This document shows positions 32,262 through 40,088 of a DNA stretch of 64,000 bases, piece by piece. The DNA lies in contig NZ_JQMO01000003.1 of the NCBI RefSeq assembly GCF_000744785.1, forward strand, positions 4,092,001-4,156,000, written 5' to 3'. Origin of the DNA: Kitasatospora azatica KCTC 9699. GTDB taxonomy: Bacteria > Actinomycetota > Actinomycetes > Streptomycetales > Streptomycetaceae. The position numbers were made by a program, and so were the translations under genes. The notes under the pieces were generated by a model that worked only from the letters and a program-made list of their open reading frames with translations, was not told the DNA's origin and searched no databases. Within the stretch, counting starts at the first letter, position 1, and every line of letters starts with the position of its first letter.

Positions 32262-34790
32262 ATGCCGACGCCGCAGCCACACCGCGCCGATGCCACCCCT
32301 ACCACCCCCGACCTGCGACTCCTGCTCCCCACCCTCGGCGCCTGGTGCACCACCGCCCTGCTCCTCGACCTCGCTCCCCGCCACACCCCAGTCGTCCTCC
32401 TCGCCGCCACGGCCGCCGCCCTCACCGCTGGTGCTCTCCTCCTCGCCAACCAGCGCCACTCCCGACACGGCCTCACCCTCCTCGCCGCCACCCTCCTCAC
32501 CCTCGCAGCCGCGAGCACCTGCACGGTCCTCCACACCGCCGACCTCCACCGAGGCCCGCTCCCCGCCCTCGCCCACCCCGCCACCGACTCCGCTGGTGCG
32601 ACCATCGTCACCGTCGACCTCACCATCACCGGCGATCCGCACACCCGCACCTCCCACTCCCGCGGCTCCAACCCGGGCCACCCCCTGCTCACCCTCGACG
32701 CCACCGCCGACCGGGTAACCGCCCCTGCCCGTACCGCGATCCGCACCCACACGCCGGTCACGGTCATCGTCCAGGAGCGCGACGTCCCGGCCTGGCAACC
32801 GATGCTCCCCTCCACCCGCGTCACGGCCCAGGTGCAGGTGCTACCCGCTCGCGCCGACAGCGCGGACACCGGTGCCGTCCTGCTCGCCCAGGGCGCACCA
32901 CGCCAACTCGCCCCGCCCAGCTGGGCCCAGCGTCTCGCCGGGCGGCTGCGTGCGGGTCTCCGCCGGGCCTGCGCGGGGCTCTCGCCGGACGCCCGGGCGC
33001 TGCTGCCGGGCCTGGTCGTCGGGGACACCTCCGCCATGCCCGAAGACCTCGAGGAGGCCTTCCACGCCACCGACCTCGTCCACCTCACCGCAGTCAGCGG
33101 CGCGAACCTCTCGATCGTGCTGGCCGTCCTGCTCGGCGCCCCGGCGCTGGCCGGCTCGGCCGAACGCGGCGGGCTCGCCGCCCTCCTCGGCGTCCCGCTC
33201 CGGCTCGCCGCGCTCCTCGGCGCCGCCCTCACCCTGGCCTTTGTGACGCTCTGTCGGCCCGACCCGAGCGTGCTGCGCGCAGCCGCAACCGGCCTGCTCA
33301 GCCTCCTCGCCCTCGCATCCGGCCGACCTCGACACGCCTTCTCCGCGCTCGCGGCCGGGGTACTCGCTCTGTTGCTGCTCGACCCGTTCCTGGCCCGCTC
33401 CTACGGCTTCCTGCTCTCCGTCCTCGCCACCGCCGGTCTGCTCACCCTGGGCCGTCGCTGGTCGAAGGCACTGCGCGAGCGCGGCTGGCCGCACCACCTG
33501 GCCGACGCCCTGGCGGGTGCCGCAGCCGCGCAGGCACTCTGCACCCCGGCCACCGTGCTGCTCGCACCACGCGTCAGCCTGGTCGGCGTTCCCTGCAACC
33601 TGCTTGCCGAACTCGCGGTTGCCCCTGCGACGTTGCTCGGCTTCGCCACTCTCGCCGTGGCCCCGCTCTCGGCGTCGCTCGCCCGCTTCGTGGCCGGCCT
33701 GGCCGCACTGCCGACCGAGTGGCTCGCCAAGGTGGCCCGCTCCGGCGCCGCGCTACCGGGAGCCGAACTCGCCTGGACGCCAGGATGGTTGGGCAGCGTC
33801 ATGCTGGCTGCGGGCATCCTCGCGGCCTGCTGCGCGGCTCCCCTTTTCCTAGCTGCGAAGCCATCTGACCTGACGGTTGATCAATTGCCGACATCCCGGC
33901 GCTCGCGGGCCCGCTTCGTCCTCGCGGCTCTGCTGGCCCTCACGCTCCTCCTGCTGCTCCTTCGCCCACCTGGCGTGGTCCGCATCGCCACCGGTTGGCC
34001 GCCTTTGGGTGCCAGGCTGGTCATGTGCTCCGTCGGCCAGGGCGACCTCCTCGCCCTGCCGGTGCCGAACGCCCCCGACACCGCAGTCGTGGTCGACGCC
34101 GGCCCGGACCCGGCCGCCGCAGACGCCTGCCTGCGAGACCTCGGCATCACCCGCGTCGCGCTGCTGCTCCTCACCCACTTCCACGCGGACCACATCGAGG
34201 GCGTCCCCGGTGTCCTGCGCCATCGCACCGTCGGCGCCATAGAGACCACCACCCTGAACTCCCCGCCCGGCGAGTCGGCCAAGGTCACCGGCTGGGCCGC
34301 CGCCGCCCACATCCCGCTGCTGCGCGCGGCTCCGCGAGAACACCGCACGGCAGCCCCGGACCTCTCCTGGGACGTCCTGTGGCCCGCCGGTCCGCTCGGA
34401 CCCGACACCCCGGGCCCGAACAACGCCAGCCTCTCCCTGCTGGTCACCGCCGGCACCCTGCGCTTCGCGCTGCTCGGTGATCTCGAACCCCCGGCCCAGG
34501 CCGAACTGTTGGCCCATGGCCACCCCGGCCGGGTCGACGTGCTCAAGGTCGCCCACCACGGCTCCGCCAACCAGGACTGGACCCTCACCCAGGCCCTGCG
34601 CCCCCGCCTCGCGCTGATCTCGGTGGGAGCCGACAACTCCTACGGTCACCCGTCCCCCCGCACGGTCGACCACCTCCGCGCCCTCGGTACCACCGTCCTG
34701 CGCACCGACCAGTCCGGGGACATCGCCATCCTCGGCGACACCCCGGCCACCCTGCACGCCCTCACACGACGGGACTCGGAGGGTCGTTGA
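32262..34790 (+). CDS. comEC: ComEC/Rec2-family DNA-uptake channel protein
   Basis: The 842-residue protein combines an N-terminal OB-type region, a Competence domain of many helices (about 240-530, with DATDLVHLTAVSGANLSIVLA and LRAAATGLLSLLALASGRP) and a C-terminal metallo-beta-lactamase domain (about 585-830) with LLTHFHADHIEG, LLGDLEPPAQ and KVAHHGSANQD, all metal-binding residues present. It would move one DNA strand across the membrane. It follows comEA by 72 bases and ends the conserved block; holA, normally its next neighbour, lies 10.6 kb away. Confidence 0.94.
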   Translation: MPTPQPHRADATPTTPDLRLLLPTLGAWCTTALLLDLAPRHTPVVLLAATAAALTAGALLLANQRHSRHGLTLLAATLLTLAAASTCTVLHTADLHRGPLPALAHPATDSAGATIVTVDLTITGDPHTRTSHSRGSNPGHPLLTLDATADRVTAPARTAIRTHTPVTVIVQERDVPAWQPMLPSTRVTAQVQVLPARADSADTGAVLLAQGAPRQLAPPSWAQRLAGRLRAGLRRACAGLSPDARALLPGLVVGDTSAMPEDLEEAFHATDLVHLTAVSGANLSIVLAVLLGAPALAGSAERGGLAALLGVPLRLAALLGAALTLAFVTLCRPDPSVLRAAATGLLSLLALASGRPRHAFSALAAGVLALLLLDPFLARSYGFLLSVLATAGLLTLGRRWSKALRERGWPHHLADALAGAAAAQALCTPATVLLAPRVSLVGVPCNLLAELAVAPATLLGFATLAVAPLSASLARFVAGLAALPTEWLAKVARSGAALPGAELAWTPGWLGSVMLAAGILAACCAAPLFLAAKPSDLTVDQLPTSRRSRARFVLAALLALTLLLLLLRPPGVVRIATGWPPLGARLVMCSVGQGDLLALPVPNAPDTAVVVDAGPDPAAADACLRDLGITRVALLLLTHFHADHIEGVPGVLRHRTVGAIETTTLNSPPGESAKVTGWAAAAHIPLLRAAPREHRTAAPDLSWDVLWPAGPLGPDTPGPNNASLSLLVTAGTLRFALLGDLEPPAQAELLAHGHPGRVDVLKVAHHGSANQDWTLTQALRPRLALISVGADNSYGHPSPRTVDHLRALGTTVLRTDQSGDIAILGDTPATLHALTRRDSEGR

Positions 34791-34816
34791 CAACCCTGCC
34801 CACCGGTCGGTGGAAC

Positions 34817-35851
34817 TCAGGCGTTGAGCTGCACGGTGAGCACCAGGATCGCGTTCAACTCCGGGTGATAGCGGTAGCGCAGGGTCAGCGGCCGGTGGTG
34901 GCGCTGCTTCGGGTTGAGCTCGATGACATAGTCCTCGCTCGTGGCCGTCTGGTCCGGGCTGGGCTCGCCGAGTCGGGGCGTCAGGCCCAGTTCCTTGCGG
35001 GTGGCCGTGATCGAGCCCCACTCGACGGACCGCACGGACTCCCACATGGTGACCTCGGCCGCGTCCGAGAGCGCAACGAAGACGGTGCCGGGCTCCCGCT
35101 CCGTCTTGTCCGACGCGAGCTTGGCGCGCAGCTGGGCCGCGGAATCCTCGGCGGAGAGCTCGCCGGCCGTGCTGGACCCGGGCTCGGCCGGCGAACCCCC
35201 GGTGATCCGGTCGAGCGCCTCGTCCACATCGACGGCGAACTCCTCGTCCACCCCTTCGCGCAGGGCCAGCAGCATCCGGACGGCCTCATCGGCGTACGCA
35301 CCGCCGATGTCATGCAGGTGCTCGGCGCGGGCCAGCTCGTTCTCCCAGCCATCGTTGGCCAGGTCCTCGCCACGAACCACGGCCGCCGCCTCGTCGCGCA
35401 GTTCCGGATCGAGTTGGGCCAGGGCCACCGCGGCCATCCAACGCAGTTGGACCGCGCGAGCCGGAGCCGACTGGCCGAACTGCGGGTCGGCTATCGCGCC
35501 GCGCAGTGCGGCCACCGCCTCGCCCCGGTACTCGGGCCCGAGTGCGGCGATCGCCTCCGCGGCCCAGATCCGGTCCTCGTCGAAAGCCCCCGCCGCCCCC
35601 GCCGGCCCGCGCAGGCGCTCGGCCAGCGCGGCACGGTGCCGGCCCGCGTAGTCCGCCATCGACTCGGCGAGCTGCTCCGCGAGCGACAGGGGGAACTCGC
35701 GGCCGAGCACGGACCGCGTCGCGTGCTCCTGCTCCGCCTCGCCGGCCTGACCCAGGGCCCGTACCGCCGCCGTCAGTTCGGCCCAGGGTGTGGCCGCCTC
35801 GCGCACAGCCCGCTGCAGGGCGAGGATGCCACGGCCGGTGAGTCGATCCAT
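34817..35851 (-). CDS. HEAT-repeat-like protein of unknown function
   Basis: The 344-residue protein is largely helical. Segments such as FDEDRIWAAEAIAALGPEYRGEAVAALRGAI and AVQLRWMAAVALAQLDPELRDEAAAVVRG look like HEAT repeats (about residues 85-215). The last 90 residues are different and beta-rich (PLTLRYRYHPELNAILVLTVQL). No catalytic motif is seen. ATG 35851 has GAAGGAG eight bases upstream. It is convergent with comEC, 26 bases away, and starts the accessory segment. Protein-interaction scaffolding is a guess from the fold only. Confidence 0.6.
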   Translation of the reverse strand: MDRLTGRGILALQRAVREAATPWAELTAAVRALGQAGEAEQEHATRSVLGREFPLSLAEQLAESMADYAGRHRAALAERLRGPAGAAGAFDEDRIWAAEAIAALGPEYRGEAVAALRGAIADPQFGQSAPARAVQLRWMAAVALAQLDPELRDEAAAVVRGEDLANDGWENELARAEHLHDIGGAYADEAVRMLLALREGVDEEFAVDVDEALDRITGGSPAEPGSSTAGELSAEDSAAQLRAKLASDKTEREPGTVFVALSDAAEVTMWESVRSVEWGSITATRKELGLTPRLGEPSPDQTATSEDYVIELNPKQRHHRPLTLRYRYHPELNAILVLTVQLNA

Positions 35852-36053
35852 TGCTGCTGCTCCTTCGCTTGCGTTCGCGCGCCGCAGTCTAGGAGCCGCC
35901 GCCGACAGCCCTGGGCGCAGTCAGGTACCTCCATGGCGGGGCCCCGACTGCGCGGATCCATCAGCACGTCCATCGGCCGGCTGGGCAGCCTCGATTCGGG
36001 CCCGCGGTTTGCGGCGTCCGGCCGGCAACGCCGGACGCCGCAACCAGCTCATG

Positions 36054-36821
36054 TCAGGCCGGCCGGTTGGCCGCTCGGCCGAAGTGGCGGGCGAAGAACC
36101 GGACCGCGCTGTCGGCCTCGAACCGGGGCAGCTCCTTGTGCTTGCCGGAGTTCACGTGCAGCGACTTCTCCTTCGAGGCGAAGGCGTCGAACAGCGCGAG
36201 GCCCTCCTCGCGCGAGATGTGCTCGTCGTCCCACTGCAGGTCGAACTCGATCGGGATGGTGATCTGCTTCGCCTTCTCGGCCAGGGTGTCGGGCCAGTGC
36301 TGACCGAAGACCGCGGCGGTGATCCGGGGTTCGATCGCCACGAACGGCAGGCCGATCGCGGTGCCCATGTTGATGCCCCAGAAGCCGACCAGCCCGTCGG
36401 TGCCGATCTCCGGGAGTTCCTGGAGGGCGTCCAGGGTCGCCTGGTACTCGGGCACGGCGAGCTCGGCCAGGTGGTCGTTGTAGCGCACGACGATCGGGCC
36501 TTCCGGCTCGCCCGCCGCCCGCGCCCGGTACAGCTCGGCGATCTCCGCCTCGTCGTGCGCCGTACGCGGCCGGTCGCCGTGACCGGGCGCGTCGATGACG
36601 GCGACGTGGAAGCCGCAGCCGGTTACCAGGAGCTTGGCGCGGCCGGACATCGCCGGGTGCTTCTTGTGGTTGCCGCCGCCGTGGGCCATCAGGATCAGGG
36701 GAGCGCGATCGGCTGCATCGGAGGCCGGCGACCAGAGGACTCCGGGGACGTCGCCCACGGTGAAGTCGCGCTCGGTCACGCCGTTCGAGGACGACTCGGC
36801 GGTGAACTGAAGAGAGGACAT
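36054..36821 (-). CDS. Alpha/beta-hydrolase fold protein with Asn at the nucleophile position
   Basis: The 255-residue protein shows the oxyanion-loop sequence LILMAHGGGNHKKH, VIDAPGHGDR and a late histidine in NSGKHKELP. The nucleophile elbow, normally GxSxG, reads GFWGINMGTAIG: Asn151 is coded by AAC (36369-36371), one base from the Ser codon AGC. The rest of the elbow is conserved, so the protein may be inactive as an esterase, may bind rather than cut its ligand, or may carry a recent mutation. A 17-codon ORF with a strong SD precedes it in the transcript. Confidence 0.82.
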   Translation of the reverse strand: MSSLQFTAESSSNGVTERDFTVGDVPGVLWSPASDAADRAPLILMAHGGGNHKKHPAMSGRAKLLVTGCGFHVAVIDAPGHGDRPRTAHDEAEIAELYRARAAGEPEGPIVVRYNDHLAELAVPEYQATLDALQELPEIGTDGLVGFWGINMGTAIGLPFVAIEPRITAAVFGQHWPDTLAEKAKQITIPIEFDLQWDDEHISREEGLALFDAFASKEKSLHVNSGKHKELPRFEADSAVRFFARHFGRAANRPA

Positions 36822-36876
36822 AGGTGTTGCCTTTCGGGAGTGCCTGGTTGTCGAGGCGCTCCCGGCGAGACCTGCG

Positions 36877-36930
36877 TCAATCGCCCGACCGTGACGAGAG
36901 GGGGAGCACCCACGTGGATACAGCGTTCAT
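36877..36930 (-). CDS. Short upstream ORF with a very strong SD, before the hydrolase gene
   Basis: The minus strand reads AGGAGGTGAGACCC then ATG and 16 codons, giving MNAVSTWVLPLSSRSGD. The SD is a perfect AGGAGGT, far better than most in this window. It ends 55 bases before the hydrolase start and lies just after a good promoter, so it should be the first ORF of that mRNA. It has no run of one amino-acid codon, so simple attenuation is not obvious; a translation-coupled leader is possible. Confidence 0.5.
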   Translation of the reverse strand: MNAVSTWVLPLSSRSGD

Positions 36931-36967
36931 GGGTCTCACCTCCTCGGACTGTGTCGCGGTCGACTGA

Positions 36968-36997
36968 AAGCTAGCAGCCCGATGATCATCCGTTCAA
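36968..36997 (-). promoter_or_regulatory. Promoter of the leader ORF/hydrolase unit
   Basis: On the minus strand TTGAAC (36997-36992), 18 bases, TAGCTT (36973-36968). The predicted start of transcription, near 36961, leaves about 30 bases before the short ORF. Confidence 0.5.
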
Positions 36998-37004
36998 CCG
37001 TTTT

Positions 37005-37130
37005 TCAGAGGGCTCCGAAGACGCCTGCCTTGACGCCGGTGACGAACGCGGCGAACGCGGTGACGGGGCAGTTCGGGGCCACCTCGAGGCAGTTGCCGCC
37101 GTTGTTGCTGGTGTTGCCGTTGAGATAATT
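37005..37130 (-). pseudogene. Remnant of a DUF397 gene
   Basis: Read on the minus strand the frame gives NGGNCLEVAPN, a short join, then TAFAAFVTGVKAGVFGAL and a stop, clearly the ends of a DUF397 protein like the intact one at 37654-37866 (GGQCVEVS and AFAAFIAGVKAGDF). The central VRDSKDPEGP strand is missing and no start codon or first tryptophan motif exists; the frame runs antisense into the GNAT gene. It is best read as a deleted duplicate. Confidence 0.75.
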
Positions 37131-37135
37131 CGGCC

Positions 37136-37594
37136 ATGAACACGAGTACGAGGGTGGAATGGGCGCTGCGTTCCGCAGAGCCGGCCGACGTCGAGCCGAT
37201 CGCGGAGCTGCGGGCTGTCGTGATGCGCCCGGACCTGGAGCGGTTGGGCCGCTACGACGAGCATCGGGTCCGGCAGCGGCTGCGGGATGCGTTCTCCGCG
37301 CAGTACACGTCGGTCATCGTGGCCGACGGCGCCTTCGCGGGCTGTGTCACCGTGCGCCCGGCCGAGGACGGGATGTGGCTGGAGCACTTCTACCTCGACC
37401 CGGAGCTGCAGGGCCGGGGGCTTGGATCGGCTGTCCTGCGAACACTGTTGAAGCAGATCGATTCCGACGGCGTGCCCGTGCGCCTCAACGTCCTGCAGGG
37501 CAGCGCCGCCCGGCGGCTGTACGAGCGCCACGGGTTCACCGTGGAGGACCAGGACCCGGTCGACGTCTACATGGTGCGACAGCCAGGTGCGTAG
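37136..37594 (+). CDS. GNAT family N-acetyltransferase
   Basis: The 152-residue protein has the GNAT acetyl-CoA motif QGRGLGSAVL preceded by WLEHFYLDPELQ and a C-terminal LNVLQGSAARRLYERHGF. It would acetylate an unknown amine. ATG 37136 overlaps the DUF397 remnant on the other strand, so the gene probably arrived with or after damage to that copy. A convergent terminator separates it from the XRE/DUF397 pair. Confidence 0.9.
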   Translation: MNTSTRVEWALRSAEPADVEPIAELRAVVMRPDLERLGRYDEHRVRQRLRDAFSAQYTSVIVADGAFAGCVTVRPAEDGMWLEHFYLDPELQGRGLGSAVLRTLLKQIDSDGVPVRLNVLQGSAARRLYERHGFTVEDQDPVDVYMVRQPGA

Positions 37595-37601
37595 AACATG
37601 A

Positions 37602-37638
37602 CGGGACCCCGCTCCGGCGGATCAGGGGCGGGGTCCCG
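37602..37638. terminator. Convergent terminator between the GNAT and DUF397 genes
   Basis: Perfect 11-base arms, CGGGACCCCGC (37602-37612) and its complement (37628-37638), around a 15-base loop. It can serve both strands. Confidence 0.8.
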
Positions 37639-37653
37639 GGAAGTGATGAGGAG

Positions 37654-37866
37654 TCAGGAGCCGCTGAAGTCGCCCGCCTTGACGCCGGCGATGAAGGCCG
37701 CGAAGGCGGTGGAGGTGAAGGCCAGTGCGGGGCCCTCGGGGTCCTTGGAGTCACGGACCGGCACGGTTGTGGGGAAGCTGGCGGAGACCTCGACGCACTG
37801 TCCCCCGTTCTCGCTGTAAGTGCTCTTGCGCCACTGGGCGCCGCTCAGTTCAACACTCACGTTCAA
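37654..37866 (-). CDS. DUF397 protein
   Basis: The 70-residue protein is a standard DUF397: QWRKSTYSENGGQCVEV, VPVRDSKDPEGPALAF and a C-terminal AFAAFIAGVKAGDF. Its start overlaps the XRE gene by 17 bases, so the two are translated together. In streptomycetes such XRE/DUF397 pairs affect differentiation and antibiotic production, and some behave like toxin-antitoxin or regulator/antagonist pairs. The direct partner is almost certainly the upstream regulator. Confidence 0.9.
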   Translation of the reverse strand: MNVSVELSGAQWRKSTYSENGGQCVEVSASFPTTVPVRDSKDPEGPALAFTSTAFAAFIAGVKAGDFSGS

Positions 37867-38692
37867 GTTCCTTCCGAGCCTCGCGAATCAGCCGCAGGGA
37901 AGCCATCTTCGGCAGCGACTCCACCTGCAACTGATCGTAGTCCCTGTCCCAGGCACTGACGGCGTCGCGGCTGCGCTCAAGGTAGCCGCGCTGCTGCGAT
38001 TCGGTGTAAGCGACGACGCTGTGATCAGGGAGGGTCAGCAGCGTGATGGGGTGCGCGAACGGTCGGTGCTCCGCCAGGCTGAACTGTGCAATTTGGATGG
38101 TGATGTTGGGCTGAACTGCCAGATCCTCCAGGTGCAGGAGCTGGCGGACCATCACCTTCGCTCCACCGATGGGGCGAAGCAGACAGCCCTCATCGATGAC
38201 CGCGTGCACTGTTGGCCTGACCTTCTGTGTCAGCATGCGCTGGCGATTCGCAAGGAAGGTCGCGCGCTCGTCTGCCTGATCCTGGGTGATGCTCCCTCGC
38301 ATCACAGCTGCCGCAGCGAGCGCATCGGCGTAGGCGGGGATCTGCAACAGCCCTGGGATCACCACCAGTTCAAAGGTCTGTAGTTTTCGGCATCGCGCCT
38401 CGCAGTCAGCGAACTCCTCAAAGCCCTCAAGTAGCGCTGCGCGCGAGTACCTTCGCCACAGCTCGTAGAAGGTGCCGCCCGTCTCGAACACCTCGTCGGC
38501 TTTAACTGCGAAGTTTTTTGTTGGAGGACGCTTCCCTCGTTCGAGGTACGACACAAGCGTGTTCGAGTAGCCCATGCGCTCGGCGGTCGCAACCTGCGAC
38601 CAGCCTTTCGCCCGCCGTGACCTGCGGAGTTCCGCGCCAAAACGGGCAAGTGGCGATGATGCTGGGTCAACTTCCTTGCCGTTCATGATCAC
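37850..38692 (-). CDS. XRE-family regulator with DUF5753 domain (WhiJ-like)
   Basis: The 280-residue protein has an N-terminal helix-turn-helix (GAELRRSRRAKGWSQVATAERMG, YSNTLVSYLERGKRPP, about residues 18-58) and a C-terminal DUF5753 domain (about 95-275, with VVIPGLLQIPAYADAL and SVVAYTESQQRGYLE). GTG 38692 has AAAGG upstream; ATG 38686 is the alternative. It is divergent from two small genes, with a perfect 16-base palindrome between. This arrangement matches WhiJ-type loci. GC is slightly lower than in the flanking core genes. Confidence 0.9.
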   Translation of the reverse strand: MIMNGKEVDPASSPLARFGAELRRSRRAKGWSQVATAERMGYSNTLVSYLERGKRPPTKNFAVKADEVFETGGTFYELWRRYSRAALLEGFEEFADCEARCRKLQTFELVVIPGLLQIPAYADALAAAAVMRGSITQDQADERATFLANRQRMLTQKVRPTVHAVIDEGCLLRPIGGAKVMVRQLLHLEDLAVQPNITIQIAQFSLAEHRPFAHPITLLTLPDHSVVAYTESQQRGYLERSRDAVSAWDRDYDQLQVESLPKMASLRLIREARKELEREC

Positions 38693-38763
38693 TGGGACCT
38701 TTCACTTGCGAGAAGCGTCAACGTTCAACCCCTTCCGAGCGTAGGCCCTCCTGCCGATCCTTG

Positions 38764-38779
38764 GTAGTGGATCCACTAC
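38764..38779. promoter_or_regulatory. Perfect palindrome, candidate operator of the WhiJ-like regulator
   Basis: GTAGTGGATCCACTAC is fully self-complementary and lies 72-87 bases upstream of the XRE gene in the divergent region. Its half-site GTAGTG also begins the repeats in the other XRE control region at 20267 and 20289. Confidence 0.5.
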
Positions 38780-38830
38780 AGAGAGCAGCGCAATGAACCG
38801 TCCCGTGAGACGGCCGGGCTGGCCGCCGGC

Positions 38831-38908
38831 CGCATGGGCAGGGCCCTTGAACAGCTTGGGCTTTCGCCTCCTCCCACTTCCGGTGCGAACGAGGCCCTGC
38901 CCATTGCG
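38831..38908. repeat. Long-range inverted repeat upstream of the small genes
   Basis: ATGGGCAGGGCC (38834-38845) is exactly complementary to 38893-38904, with a 47-base gap. Allowing one bulged base the pairing extends to 15 pairs (CGCA-TGGGC...). As RNA it would form a long hairpin starting about 40 bases before the first small ORF. Confidence 0.6.
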
Positions 38909-38948
38909 CTGGCACAACTGTCCGCTATGCAAGGCAAATTGAGGTGTC

Positions 38949-39146
38949 ATGAGGAGACGCAAGAGTGTCATGACGATCCGGGTCTACTACTTCACCCCGC
39001 ATGGTCGGCAGCGCACCACCTCCCGCGTCACGGTCCGCATGGATGTGCCGTACCGGGGGCGGATCGGTGGGGAGTGGCCACCGTGTCAGTGTCCGCGCCA
39101 CCGGGGCACGCGCAGCGGCAGCGCGATCGGGAGCGGGCGCTCATGA
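38949..39146 (+). CDS. Small basic protein of the XRE/DUF397 locus
   Basis: The 65-residue product contains MTIRVYYFTPHGRQRTTSRVTVRM and ends in a basic, His/Arg-rich tail. GAGG at 38941-38944 supports ATG 38949; ATG 38970 would give 58 residues. It overlaps the next small gene by ATGA. Similar tiny proteins sit beside WhiJ-like regulators in other streptomycetes, but their role is unknown. It is divergent from the regulator and probably under its control. Confidence 0.55.
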   Translation: MRRRKSVMTIRVYYFTPHGRQRTTSRVTVRMDVPYRGRIGGEWPPCQCPRHRGTRSGSAIGSGRS

Positions 39147-39367
39147 GTACAGCCATGCCGCGCCCGTCGATCCGTGCCCATGTGGTCGACAGCGCCAGCT
39201 GCGCGCTGGGGATCGTGCACTGCGCCGATCCTGACGTGCCGTGGCTGATCCTCAGGATGCCGGGTTCGGGTCACACCTGGTCGGTGCCGGTCACCGGGGT
39301 TCGGCCCGCCACCAGGGAGGAGTCCATCGACATCGCCAGGCTCGACGGCGACTCCTGGGCCATGTGA
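39143..39367 (+). CDS. Small protein of the XRE/DUF397 locus
   Basis: The 74-residue product starts MSTAMPRPSIRAHVVDSASC and ends EESIDIARLDGDSWAM; it is acidic towards the C-terminus, whereas its partner is basic. Its ATG overlaps the preceding stop (ATGA), so the two are translationally coupled. No domain is recognised. Opposite charge and coupling make a complex between the two small proteins plausible, without evidence. Confidence 0.55.
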   Translation: MSTAMPRPSIRAHVVDSASCALGIVHCADPDVPWLILRMPGSGHTWSVPVTGVRPATREESIDIARLDGDSWAM

Positions 39368-39417
39368 CCGGACCGCGTGACGCGCGGCTGCGTGGTGCCA
39401 GGATTAGGCTGCGATGA

Positions 39418-40065
39418 GTGACGGACTGGGCGACGATCTCCTCGCTGGCGACTGCCGGGGCCACCCTGGTGCTGGCCGTGGCGACCTTCGCGTCCGTCCA
39501 CTCGGCGAACCGGGCCGCCCGGAGCGCGGAGGGGGCCACCCGCATCGCGGAGCGGTCGCTGCTGTCGGCACAGCGCCCCCTGCTGGTGACCTCCCGAGCG
39601 CAGGACCCTGAGCAGCGGATCGAGTTCGCGGAAGGGAAGAGCCTGCTGCTCCCCGGTGGTGGGGCCGCAGTCGAGGTGACCGAGGGCATCCTGTACATGG
39701 CGCTCGCGGTCCGGAACGTCGGCACCGGGCTGGCGATACTCCACAGTTGGTACATGTCGGTGGGCGAGCGGATCGAGCGGACCCACCCTCCGCTGGAGGC
39801 GTTCACGGCCCATGTCAAGGACATCTTCGTGGCGCCGGGCGACCACGGATTCTGGCAGGGAGCCTTCCGGGATCCGACGGCCGAGCAGTACGCGGCGACG
39901 GCGGCTGCGATCAGCGCGGGCGACTCGCTCATGCTCGACGTGCTCTACAGCGACTACGAGGGCGGACAGCGGGTGATCAGCCAGTTCGTCCTGCGCCTCG
40001 AAGGCGGGGTCTGGCAGCCGTCGGTGGTCAGACATTTCAACGTGGACCGGCCCGATCCACGCTAG
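39418..40065 (+). CDS. Membrane-anchored protein of unknown function
   Basis: The 215-residue product has an N-terminal hydrophobic helix (ISSLATAGATLVLAVATFASVHSA), a short coiled segment (ANRAARSAEGATRIAERSL) and a beta-rich domain (LYMALAVRNVGTGLAILHSWYM). This pattern of one N-terminal helix, AERS segment and VRNVGTGLA is recurrent in uncharacterised bacterial membrane proteins. GTG 39418 follows TAGGCT (39404-39409) by 8 bases, suggesting a near-leaderless message; ATG 39414 is in another frame. Neighbours give no functional clue. Confidence 0.65.
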   Translation: MTDWATISSLATAGATLVLAVATFASVHSANRAARSAEGATRIAERSLLSAQRPLLVTSRAQDPEQRIEFAEGKSLLLPGGGAAVEVTEGILYMALAVRNVGTGLAILHSWYMSVGERIERTHPPLEAFTAHVKDIFVAPGDHGFWQGAFRDPTAEQYAATAAAISAGDSLMLDVLYSDYEGGQRVISQFVLRLEGGVWQPSVVRHFNVDRPDPR

Positions 40066-40088
40066 CCGGTGCCGCGGAGCGCGCAGGC

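Noticed and set aside
37850..38692. Rare TTA (bldA-dependent) codons in the XRE gene
   Set aside because: TTA/TAA words in this region are out of frame in the coding strand, so I could not support bldA control.
39414..39611. Frame beginning at ATG 39414
   Set aside because: It overlaps the GTG start of the 39418-40065 gene in another frame and gives a Gly/Pro/Arg-rich product without features.
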